DNA of 37,745 nt from contig CAMARC010000006.1 of NCBI GenBank assembly GCA_945860405.1, positions 1-37,745 on the forward strand. Reading direction: 5' to 3'. The notes under the pieces were generated by a model. That model worked only from the letters and a program-made list of their open reading frames with translations. It was not told the origin of the DNA and ran no database searches. Shown piece after piece: positions 18,434 to 25,607 of this stretch; position 1 is the stretch's first letter, and the number at the start of each line of letters is the position of its first letter. This DNA is from Candidatus Kuenenia stuttgartensis (lineage in GTDB: Bacteria; Planctomycetota; Planctomycetia; Pirellulales; UBA1268). The translations under genes were made by a program, and so were the position numbers.

Positions 18434-18449
18434 TCCGTCCCCCTCTTGC

Positions 18450-18485
18450 CCGCTACGCCACCCGATCCCGCTACGCCACCCGATC
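18450..18485. repeat. 18-bp tandem duplication spanning the hpnH stop codon
   Basis: Two perfect adjacent copies of an 18-bp unit (18450-18467 and 18468-18485; core CGCTACGCCACCCGATC). On the minus strand both copies are in frame with hpnH, so Asp-Arg-Val-Ala-stop is followed by Arg and a second Asp-Arg-Val-Ala-stop. The first stop (18471-18473) is used. This looks like a recent slippage duplication. Confidence 0.7.
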
Positions 18486-19625
18486 ACAGGCCGGCTCGGC
18501 CGCGATCGCCACCGGCGACTGGCCAAGCACAGGAAGGGCATGGAGGCCGTTGGGCTGGACCCGGAGCGGGGCAGCAGGCGCTGCCGCGGGAAGCGGCGGC
18601 AGGGGCCGCTTCGGCGCCCCGAAAAGCGTCAGCCTGGCGGTGGCAAGAAGGCCCGCAAGCGAGCCGAACGTCGCCTCGACAGCGGCCGGTTCATATCCGC
18701 AGTGGACCATGCAATCGCCACATTTCGGATTGCCACTAGCCCGGCCGTAGTTAGCCCAACTCGTCTCCTCCATCAAGCCGCGGAAGCTCGTCGCATAGCC
18801 TTCGTCGAGGAGATAACAGGGCTTTTGCCAGCCGAAGAGGTTGTACGTCGGCGTCCCCCAGGGGCGGCATTCGAGATCCCAGTTCCCTTTGAGAAACTCG
18901 AGGAACACCGGCGACTGGTTGAACTTCCACCGCCGCGGAGCATTTTCGAGGATGCGGGCGAAGAGCGACTGGCTCCGCTGCCGCGCGAGGAAGTGCTCTT
19001 GGTCGGGAGCCTTCTCGTAGGAGTAGCCCGGGGAGATCATCATGCCCTCCACCCCGAGCGCCATCACCTCGTCGAAGAACCGCCGATAGCGGGCCGGATC
19101 TGCGTCGGTGAACAGGGTCGAGTTCGTCGTCACCCGGAATCCGGCCTTCCGCGCGGCCCGGATCGCGGCCACTGCCACGTCGTACACGCCGTCGCGGCAG
19201 ACGGCGTGATCGTGCTCCTCCTTCGGTCCATCGAGATGGACGGAGAAAGCCAGGTAAGGCGATGGCGTGAAGTGGGGGAGCATCTCCTCCAGCTTGAGGG
19301 CATTGGTGCACAGGTAGAGGTATTTCTTCCTGGCCACGATCCCGGCGACGATCTGTTCGATCTGCGGATGGAGGAGCGGCTCTCCTCCCGGGATCGACAC
19401 CATCGGCGCCCCACACTCATCGACCGCCTGGAAGCACTGCTCCGGCGTGAGGTGCGAGCGGAGAATCTCCGTCGGATGCTGGATCTTCCCACACCCACCG
19501 CAGGCGAGGTTACAGCGGAAGAGGGGCTCGAGCATGAGCACGAGCGGATAGCGATGATTGCCCCGCCACCGTTCGCGGAGAACATGCCGCACGACCGCGA
19601 TCATCTGCCCGACAGGAACGCTCAT
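18471..19625 (-). CDS. hpnH: Adenosyl-hopene transferase HpnH (radical SAM)
   Basis: A 384-residue radical SAM enzyme that adds the 5'-deoxyadenosyl group to diploptene (hopene), the first step of side-chain extension. The [4Fe-4S] ligands C38, C42 and C45 sit in CNLACGGCGK, after LMLEPLFR. MVSIPGGEPLLHPQI is the SAM-binding GGE motif. The C-terminal part contains GYEPAAVEATFGS and conserved Cys residues typical of this family. The ATG at 19625 overlaps the shc stop (ATGA), so cyclase and transferase are coupled. The stop lies in an 18-bp tandem repeat. Product flow is Shc to HpnH to HpnG, the last encoded at 8914. Confidence 0.95.
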   Translation of the reverse strand: MSVPVGQMIAVVRHVLRERWRGNHRYPLVLMLEPLFRCNLACGGCGKIQHPTEILRSHLTPEQCFQAVDECGAPMVSIPGGEPLLHPQIEQIVAGIVARKKYLYLCTNALKLEEMLPHFTPSPYLAFSVHLDGPKEEHDHAVCRDGVYDVAVAAIRAARKAGFRVTTNSTLFTDADPARYRRFFDEVMALGVEGMMISPGYSYEKAPDQEHFLARQRSQSLFARILENAPRRWKFNQSPVFLEFLKGNWDLECRPWGTPTYNLFGWQKPCYLLDEGYATSFRGLMEETSWANYGRASGNPKCGDCMVHCGYEPAAVEATFGSLAGLLATARLTLFGAPKRPLPPLPAAAPAAPLRVQPNGLHALPVLGQSPVAIAAEPACDRVA

Positions 19626-21790
19626 GCAACCTTCTCCCGAACCTGGCCCGCACGGCGGGCAGAGTGGATGCTCTCACTGGTGGGGGCCTCATCGGCATCG
19701 CCCATTCCCCGGGCGATCGACCACCGCCCCAGGGCCATGAGGGGGAAATAAACGCGGTACCAGTGGTAGCGGAGATAGAAGACCTTCGGGAAGCCGGTCC
19801 CGGTGAAGTTCTCTTCCTTCCAATCCCCGTCGGGCGTCTGGTGGTCGAGGAGCCACGTGACGCCGCGGCGGGCCTCCGGCGAACCGGCGTGCCCGGACGC
19901 GAGCAATCCGGCCAACGCCCACGCGGTCTGCGACGGGGTCGGCTCGCCACGACCGGCCAGGCTCGGGTCGGCGTAGCTGTCAGCCGACTCGCCCCACCCA
20001 CCGCAGGGCTGCTGGTGCGAGAGGAGCCACTCGGCCGCGGCACTGACGACAGGGTCGTCAGCGGACACGCCGACGGCCCGCAAGCCCTCGATCGCTTGCC
20101 ACGCGCCGTAGACGTAGTTGACCCCCCAACGCCCGTACCACGATCCGTCGGCTTCCTGCGAGCGCCGCAGGTAGGCCACCGCCCGGTCGACCGCCGGATG
20201 CCCGAGGCGATAGCCGATCCTTCCGAACGCCTCCAACACCCGACCGGCAAGGTCGGGGGAACTCGGATCGATCATCGCGTTGTGGTCGGCGAAGGGAACC
20301 TTGCAGAGGAGTTCGCAGTTGTTGTCCTTGTCAAACGCCCCCCAGCCGCCGTCAGAGTTTTGCAGGGCCTCGAGCCAGGGCCGGGCCCGATCGACCGCGG
20401 CATCCACCAGCGACCGCCGCCGCTGTGACGCCGCTCCCCCGGATCGCTCCCCCTCGCGCCACGTTGCCAGCGCGATGAGGACCATCGCCGTGTCGTCGAC
20501 GTCGGGGTAGAAGCGATTGGCATACTCAAAGCACCAGCCCGACGGGGCAACCGGGACGGTTCGCCGCGACCAATCTCCGTCGGTGCGGATCTCCTGCGAG
20601 AGCAGCCAGTCGACCGCATCGTCGAGAGCCTGATCGGAGTCGCCGGAATCAGCGTGATCGCGCCGGGCCAGACGGTCGACGGCAAGGGCCCGAAGGGTCA
20701 GGGCGGTGTCCCAGACGGGGGATCGGCAGGGCTCGATCCGCGTCGTTCCGTCCGCTTCGTGCTCGATGAGTCCTTCGAGTTGCCGCCAGCACTCGCGGAC
20801 CTCGGGGGCGTCTTCCGGGCACCCATAAGCCCGGAGGGCGACGATGCTCCAGAGGATCGGCGGGAAGATCGCTCCGAGCCCGTCACTCCCATCAAAGCGT
20901 TCGAGCATCCAACGGCGGCATTCGGCGACGGCGCGGCTGCGGAGAGGACGGAACCCGACCGCATCGCATCCCTTCAGGATCCGATCGACTCCGCGGAAGA
21001 ACCGGGCCCACCCGTCATCGCCGCCGAGGCGCCGCGCGTGAGGCGCCCGGGGTGAATCGGCAAACAATTCATCGATCCGCTGCTCGGGCGGGAGATGCCT
21101 GACAGGCTTGAAATCCCAGATCAAGGAGAGCGGAACGATCATCGTCCGCGACCAGGCCGAAACCCGGTGAAGATTGACGGGGAACCAGTCCGGGAGGAGG
21201 ACAATCTCCGGAGGCACCGCCGGGCAGTCGCCATACGACATCTGCCCGAGGAGCGCGAGGTAAAAGCGGGTGAAGCTGTTGACGGCCCACGGCCCCCCCG
21301 CCGCGGCGATCGCACGTCGCGCCCGCGTCATCGGCTCGGAATCGGGGGATTCACCGAAGATCTTCAGGGCAAAATAGGCTTTCACGCTGGCACTGACATC
21401 GACAGGGCCACCGCGGTAGATGGCCCAGCCCCCGTGGGGAAGTTGCTCGCGGAGGATCCGTCGCACCGCTCCGGCAACGTGCTCCCCTTCCAGGCGACCG
21501 TGCCAAGCAAGGATGAGGAGGTATTCGCTTTCGAGGATCGTGTCCCCTTCGAGCGGCCCTCGCCAGTGCCCATCGTCGGCCTGCCGCTGCCTGAGCCAGT
21601 CGGCGGTCGCGCTGCACGCCGGAAGGACCTCCGCCTCGGGAAACCGGCGCCGGGGTTGGCCCACGGGCGCAGGCCCTGCCGATTCGGAGGGACGACGGGA
21701 AATCATCTCCGCCTCGGCGTGGGCAGCCGACATCGGTTGGGAAAACCCTGTCTCGAACGCTGATCCTCTGTAGCTCATGGGGGCATCCAT
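19622..21790 (-). CDS. shc: Squalene-hopene cyclase
   Basis: About 722 residues; cyclises squalene to hopene and diplopterol at the membrane face. The catalytic acid motif DVDD is at about 430-433 (in FYPDVDDTAMVL). QW repeats include QNSDGGWGAFD, QEADGSWYGRWG, QQPCGGWGES and QTPDGDWKEENFTG. The C-terminal segment FPKVFYLRYHWYRVYFPL is characteristic. The start is uncertain: ATG at 21790 has GGAG one base away; ATG at 21778 or 21733 are alternatives, and the region before about residue 45 is not conserved in the family. It overlaps hpnH at the 3' end. The upstream 238 bases hold a strong hairpin and then a two-component kinase gene on the same strand. Confidence 0.95.
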   Translation of the reverse strand: MDAPMSYRGSAFETGFSQPMSAAHAEAEMISRRPSESAGPAPVGQPRRRFPEAEVLPACSATADWLRQRQADDGHWRGPLEGDTILESEYLLILAWHGRLEGEHVAGAVRRILREQLPHGGWAIYRGGPVDVSASVKAYFALKIFGESPDSEPMTRARRAIAAAGGPWAVNSFTRFYLALLGQMSYGDCPAVPPEIVLLPDWFPVNLHRVSAWSRTMIVPLSLIWDFKPVRHLPPEQRIDELFADSPRAPHARRLGGDDGWARFFRGVDRILKGCDAVGFRPLRSRAVAECRRWMLERFDGSDGLGAIFPPILWSIVALRAYGCPEDAPEVRECWRQLEGLIEHEADGTTRIEPCRSPVWDTALTLRALAVDRLARRDHADSGDSDQALDDAVDWLLSQEIRTDGDWSRRTVPVAPSGWCFEYANRFYPDVDDTAMVLIALATWREGERSGGAASQRRRSLVDAAVDRARPWLEALQNSDGGWGAFDKDNNCELLCKVPFADHNAMIDPSSPDLAGRVLEAFGRIGYRLGHPAVDRAVAYLRRSQEADGSWYGRWGVNYVYGAWQAIEGLRAVGVSADDPVVSAAAEWLLSHQQPCGGWGESADSYADPSLAGRGEPTPSQTAWALAGLLASGHAGSPEARRGVTWLLDHQTPDGDWKEENFTGTGFPKVFYLRYHWYRVYFPLMALGRWSIARGMGDADEAPTSESIHSARRAGQVREKVA

Positions 21791-21877
21791 GCTCCGAGCA
21801 GGGCTGTTCGACCGGCGGCGGTCCAAGAGCCAGGGCCCGCCGATCCACGGAGGGCGATCCTTCGCCGCGAACAAGAC

Positions 21878-21896
21878 TCTCCGCTGACAGCGGAGA
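21878..21896. terminator. Perfect hairpin between the kinase gene and shc
   Basis: TCTCCGCT and AGCGGAGA form a perfect 8-bp stem with a GAC loop. It lies 133 bases after the kinase stop and 88 bases before the shc start (minus strand). The minus-strand sequence after it is only mildly T-rich, so it could terminate the kinase transcript or be a leader element of shc. A second, looser pair CCCACAAG/CTTGTGGG lies at 21916-21923 and 21948-21955. Confidence 0.35.
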
Positions 21897-22028
21897 ATAG
21901 GGAAACTCGGGAAGTCCCACAAGGTCCGCCGCGCTCCTTCGACGACGCTTGTGGGGCCGTTTTCTCCGCTTCCCGCCCCCGATCGAGCCGGGGATCACGC
22001 CGGGGGCTCTGCGGCAACTTTACTGGCA

Positions 22029-23624
22029 TCAACCTGGACGTTTGGGGGGCATAGGAAAGGCAGGCTGTTCTTTCCGAGGCGGGCGATCGTCGGAAACCAT
22101 TTTGGAAACAACGACCGGCGCAGCCCCCTGGCTCTCTGCCAGAGGCAGCCTGATCAACACGCGGGTGCCCCGGCCGGCGCGGCTCTCGATCTCGATGGTG
22201 CCACCATTGGCCTCGAGAAAACGCCACGCTTTGGAAAGCCCGAGCCCCGCACCACGCCCCGCTTCACGACCGCTGAAGAACGGATCGAAGACCCGGCGCA
22301 GCGTGGTCGATTCGATCCCAGGACCATCGTCAGAAACGATCAGATCGCAGTCTCCCAGGGTCCGGCCGGCCGCGACCGAGACGGTCACCCGGCCGCCTTC
22401 CCCGACGGCTTCGAGGGCATTGCTGACGACGGCACGGATCGCCTCCTCGACCTGCGAACGGTCGACCGCCACCGCCACCGGGGCCGGAGCCGGGCCGTAG
22501 TCGAGGCGAGCACATCGCTGCCCCGCCAAGGGAGCAAGGCGATCGATGACGGTGCTAACCATCTCGTGGATGTCCGTCGCCACGCGATGCGGACGGGGCG
22601 GCCTTGCGAACAACATCAACCCGCCGATCAGATCGCGGGCCCGGAAGGCCTGATCGACGATCGTCGAGAGCCGTCGACGTCGTTCCGGGTCGCGTTCGTC
22701 GAGGAGCAGCGTCTGGGCCCGGGTGGCGATGTTCGCCAAGGGGTTATTGATTTCATGCCCGGCTCCATAGGCGAGTTCGCGCATCGCCTCGAGGCGGGCC
22801 TCGCCGAGGGCATCCTGAAAGGCCAAGGCGAGGTGGACATGGTGGGCCGCGAGGCGAACCGTGCCGAGGAGTTCCCCCCCCTCCACCGAAAGCGTGGGGG
22901 GCTCCGGAATCCGCGACGCCGGGAGATCACCGGCCCGCAGTCGATCGGCCCAGACCTCTCCCTGGGCCGCCGGATCGGCTTCCGCCGGCCCCTGCGCAAT
23001 CCAGGCCAGCCAGGCCGATTCGTCGACATTGATTGCATCGCCGGGAAGAGGGCCCGACACCAAATCCCGGGCGAAGCTCACCAGCGGCACACTGCCCGGC
23101 CGACTGGCCCCAGGGCGGATTCGGGCCCACAACGCCCCGTCCGCCCCTGTGGGATTTCCGTCGCGGGCCTCCTCGGGCCCATCGGATGGGAGCAGACGGC
23201 CCCACAACCAGACCAGCGCCTCCGCCCCCGTCCCCGAAAGAGCGGCCACGGCCGGAGCGATTCCCCTTGCCGCTTCGCCGGCCACGGTGACAAGCCCCGG
23301 GATAGAAGCATTCGGGGCCGAGCCCGGTTCGCCCCGCCGTCGCCGCAGAGGGGCCCCTCCCAAGAGCTCGGCAACGCTCGCCTCAGCGGACGAAAGCCAC
23401 GGCCAGGTCGGCGACCGAGGCGCAAGCGAAGAAACTGCCTGCCCCCGAGATTCCGGCGCGAGGTCTGCCAGTGATCCCACGCCGGAGGCCGAGACGCCCG
23501 ATGCGGCCGCGAGCGCGGCCCGCGCCAGGCCCGGACAGGCCTGGCGCGGAACCGGCAACGCAAGAGTCGTCGAACGCCCCGGACGCACGATCAACCGCAC
23601 GCCGGACGAACGACCCTGCGACAC
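22029..23624 (-). CDS. Soluble histidine kinase with unassigned N-terminal half
   Basis: A 531-residue protein with no transmembrane segment. The first 280 residues are rich in Ala, Gly, Pro and Trp, and I recognise no sensor domain. The kinase core follows: HisKA with H290 in GAGHEINNPLANIA (the NtrB-like HExxNPL form), an N box ending SNALEAVGEGG, a G1 box SDDGPGIES, FDPFFSGREAGRGAGLGLS, and a final Gly-rich lid. The GTG at 23624 has GAGGGG five bases upstream. It follows the receiver-HTH gene by 62 bases on the same strand, so the two likely form one transcript and one signalling pair. The shc-hpnH operon is next downstream. Confidence 0.88.
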   Translation of the reverse strand: MSQGRSSGVRLIVRPGRSTTLALPVPRQACPGLARAALAAASGVSASGVGSLADLAPESRGQAVSSLAPRSPTWPWLSSAEASVAELLGGAPLRRRRGEPGSAPNASIPGLVTVAGEAARGIAPAVAALSGTGAEALVWLWGRLLPSDGPEEARDGNPTGADGALWARIRPGASRPGSVPLVSFARDLVSGPLPGDAINVDESAWLAWIAQGPAEADPAAQGEVWADRLRAGDLPASRIPEPPTLSVEGGELLGTVRLAAHHVHLALAFQDALGEARLEAMRELAYGAGHEINNPLANIATRAQTLLLDERDPERRRRLSTIVDQAFRARDLIGGLMLFARPPRPHRVATDIHEMVSTVIDRLAPLAGQRCARLDYGPAPAPVAVAVDRSQVEEAIRAVVSNALEAVGEGGRVTVSVAAGRTLGDCDLIVSDDGPGIESTTLRRVFDPFFSGREAGRGAGLGLSKAWRFLEANGGTIEIESRAGRGTRVLIRLPLAESQGAAPVVVSKMVSDDRPPRKEQPAFPMPPKRPG

Positions 23625-23686
23625 TGATGCCCCTCACCACCGCTGGCTCAGCCCCGGGAACCGAAGCCGACACCGGGGGTTCGTGA

Positions 23687-24274
23687 TCAGGAACCGGTAG
23701 CCACCGACTCGATGTCGAGCAGCGTGCAGATGCGATCGACAAGCACCTCGGCCTCGAACGGCTTCTGGAGGAATTCATTCGCCCCGGACGCCTTCAATTC
23801 CTCGATCTTGTCGGCTTCACACATGCCCGAGATGCAGATGATCCGCACCTCGTCCATGGTGGAGTCGCTCCGAACGCGTTGGCAAACTTCCTTGCCATTG
23901 ATGTCCGGGAGCATCACATCGAGCACGATCAGATCGGGACGGTAGTCCTTGACCATCATGCCGGCATCGAAGCCATTGTTGACGCTCCGCGTCTCGAAGC
24001 GGCCGTCCCGCTCGAGGACATCGGTGATCAACTCGACGAGATCCTGATCGTCGTCGACGACGAGAATCTTGCGACGGCCACTTTCGAGGGCGTCGGTCGG
24101 AATCCCGTTGTCCCGCATGAACAGGAACAACTGATCGCGGGGAATCCGCCGGAACCGGCTACCCGGCACCCGGAAACCCTTGAGCTGACCCGAGTCGAAA
24201 CAACGGATGATCGTCTGCTGGCTGACCTTACAGATCTTGGCAGCTTCACCGGTCGTGTAGACAGTCTTTTGCAT
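23687..24274 (-). CDS. Response regulator with N-terminal excisionase/MerR-like HTH
   Basis: 195 residues in an order opposite to ordinary regulators. A helix-turn-helix of the excisionase/MerR kind comes first (about 4-55: TTGEAAKICKVSQQTIIRC, then the wing GFRVPGSRFRRIPRDQL). A receiver domain follows (about 68-193) with D74-D75-D76, phospho-acceptor D119 in LIVLDVMLPDINGKEV, S149 and K171 in LQKPFEAE. The ATG at 24274 was chosen because the HTH begins at once and GAGAGGG precedes it; the upstream frame is open but not protein-like. It leads a two-gene operon with the kinase at 22029. Its long upstream region contains several repeats that could be its own operators (inference). Confidence 0.92.
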   Translation of the reverse strand: MQKTVYTTGEAAKICKVSQQTIIRCFDSGQLKGFRVPGSRFRRIPRDQLFLFMRDNGIPTDALESGRRKILVVDDDQDLVELITDVLERDGRFETRSVNNGFDAGMMVKDYRPDLIVLDVMLPDINGKEVCQRVRSDSTMDEVRIICISGMCEADKIEELKASGANEFLQKPFEAEVLVDRICTLLDIESVATGS

Positions 24275-24383
24275 GTGCTTGACCACCCTCTCCCTAGCCG
24301 TGGTGCAGCTAGTCGAAACGGCTTCCCGGGAAACGCCTCTTCCACAAAGGCCACCCCGGTCGCCTAGGCCTCCTTGTTGCCTG

Positions 24384-24409
24384 ATCAACGCGTTGCCACA
24401 TCAACGCGT
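24384..24409. repeat. 10-bp direct repeat upstream of the receiver-HTH gene
   Basis: ATCAACGCGT occurs at 24384-24393 and again at 24400-24409, a 16-bp period. Each copy contains the self-complementary ACGCGT. It lies 110-135 bases before the start codon, where an operator of the gene's own HTH would be plausible. Confidence 0.4.
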
Positions 24410-24425
24410 GTCGAACCCCGCCTGT

Positions 24426-24452
24426 GACCGGTACCGTTGCCGGAAACCGGTC
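24426..24452. promoter_or_regulatory. Inverted repeat upstream of the receiver-HTH gene
   Basis: GACCGGT (24426-24432) and ACCGGTC (24446-24452) are perfect 7-bp arms with a 13-base spacer. The spacing gives about two helical turns centre to centre, typical of dimer-binding sites; an RNA stem is also possible. Confidence 0.35.
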
Positions 24453-24586
24453 GTAGAATCACCCGTTCCGGTCGACTGGGCCCTTCGGGCGCTCCCGGTC
24501 TGACGTTCCGGGGCAGGGGGGGGAAGATCGGGGGGAAATCCATTTCCCGCGACATCCTCCCTGCTTACCGTCCTTACCTGTGGCCA

Positions 24587-24616
24587 ACTCTAACGCCATC
24601 TTGCGCATTGAGTCAA
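24587..24616 (-). promoter_or_regulatory. Candidate promoter of the receiver-HTH/kinase operon
   Basis: On the minus strand TTGACT (-35, bases 24616-24611; 5 of 6 consensus) is followed after 18 bases by TAGAGT (-10, bases 24592-24587; 4 of 6). Transcription would start near 24580 and give a leader of about 300 bases containing the repeats at 24384-24452. Confidence 0.3.
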
Positions 24617-24630
24617 TATCGATGCAGTCA

Positions 24631-24649
24631 GCGCAAACACTGTTCGCGC
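24631..24649. promoter_or_regulatory. 19-bp near-palindrome just upstream of the candidate -35
   Basis: GCGCAAACA and TGTTCGCGC flank one central C, with a single mismatch between arms. It lies 15 bases upstream of the TTGACT hexamer, the usual place for an activator site. Confidence 0.35.
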
Positions 24650-24819
24650 AACACCTTGGGCAAACAGCCTGAATCCGTTCGGCACTTTTCCAGCCCCCGG
24701 TTGCGCCCTCAATTGCCACCTTCCCCCCACATCGCCCGCCGCCGTGGAATGACGAGGGTCCCACGGCTGCCAAGTCGCCTCCCCGAGCGACAACTCGACT
24801 GCGGCAACTCTCGGGGGGC

Positions 24820-25473
24820 TCAGCCTGCCGCCTGGGGAACGACCACTTCGAGCAGCTCTACGGCTGGGTGGCCTCCGAGCGAGATTTCGGCGACGCGACC
24901 GTACGTCGGCGCCGACGGGACACCGGGAACGGGCAATCCCCCAAACAGGGACGCCAACCGAGGGCCCGGGCGGACTTCAAGCAGACTCACATCGTGGACC
25001 TCACGGAGGAGCCCGGCATTGATGAGCACCCGACCGAGGGGAATCCTGCCAGCCCGGATCGCCGCCGCCGTCGCCTCATCGACGTGGGCCAAATTGATGC
25101 GGACGATGCCGTATTGCACGAGAGCCCCTTGGGGCGACAGGAGAAGAATCTCCCTCGCATACCAGGGATTGTGGCCGTCGGTGGCCCCCAGGTCGCGGGC
25201 TCTGGCGACGACCCGGAGCCCGAGCGGGGCTCCGTAATGGGCCTCCATCGCCACCGTCATGTGGCGGGTGTGATCGAGGAGGGTCCGGGCGGGCTCGGGC
25301 ACCTCTCCGCGATCGACGCTCCGAAACGTTGCGAAACTCGGCCCTGGATCGGCAAACAGGCGAACCAGCTCGAGGGCCCGCGCCACGGCCCCCTCGCCCC
25401 CAGGCTCCCGCGACGGGGCTGAAAGAAGAACCCCCGGCAAGGCGGCCGGGGGGGCGCTGGGTTGGTCGGACAC
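24820..25473 (-). CDS. UbiC/DUF98-like putative chorismate lyase
   Basis: A 217-residue protein resembling the chorismate-pyruvate lyase fold (UbiC and DUF98 families; a DUF98 protein is the cyanobacterial chorismate lyase for plastoquinone). Visible landmarks: LLDHTRHMTVAMEAHYGAPL (65-84), YAREILLLS (105-113, with R107), VQYGIVRINL, IPLGRVLINAGLLRE (144-158) and the C-terminal ELLEVVVP with E209, where UbiC has its catalytic Glu. The predicted reaction is chorismate to 4-hydroxybenzoate plus pyruvate. The GTG at 25473 has GGAGG six bases upstream, and the open frame before it is not protein-like. It is the last gene of a minus-strand run, 134 bases after the prenyl synthase fusion, which could supply the matching prenyl tail. 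Confidence 0.7.
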   Translation of the reverse strand: MSDQPSAPPAALPGVLLSAPSREPGGEGAVARALELVRLFADPGPSFATFRSVDRGEVPEPARTLLDHTRHMTVAMEAHYGAPLGLRVVARARDLGATDGHNPWYAREILLLSPQGALVQYGIVRINLAHVDEATAAAIRAGRIPLGRVLINAGLLREVHDVSLLEVRPGPRLASLFGGLPVPGVPSAPTYGRVAEISLGGHPAVELLEVVVPQAAG

Positions 25474-25607
25474 GTTGGCCTCCACCGGGCCGGGGCTTTG
25501 CGTTCGATCCCCGCACGGACGGTGGACCCGGCAACCTCCCGGCCACCGCTGTGGCAAGATTACGTCGCCGGATCGGACCGACGCAACCATCCCCCCCCGC
25601 GAACGAC

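Larger units (their letters stand above)
24275..24819. other. 545-base gene-free region upstream of the receiver-HTH gene
   Basis: No convincing gene is seen here. Contents: a 10-bp direct repeat (24384-24409), an inverted repeat (24426-24452), a candidate minus-strand promoter (24587-24616) and a 19-bp near-palindrome (24631-24649), each listed separately. The G/C composition is locally lower around 24590-24650 than in the flanking genes. A possible 104-residue minus-strand reading frame inside it was rejected. Confidence 0.6.

Noticed and set aside
21951-23474. A 507-residue plus-strand open frame opposite the soluble kinase
   Set aside because: The kinase on the other strand has all HisKA/HATPase motifs and a good ribosome binding site; this frame has none.
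22741-23624. Reading the N-terminal half of the soluble kinase as a membrane sensor
   Set aside because: No hydrophobic segment long enough to span a membrane is present.
24459-24773. A 104-residue minus-strand frame with a Cys-rich stretch (CPRCCANSVCADC)
   Set aside because: There is no family resemblance, no convincing start site and a repeat-rich regulatory setting; the Cys pattern is probably chance.
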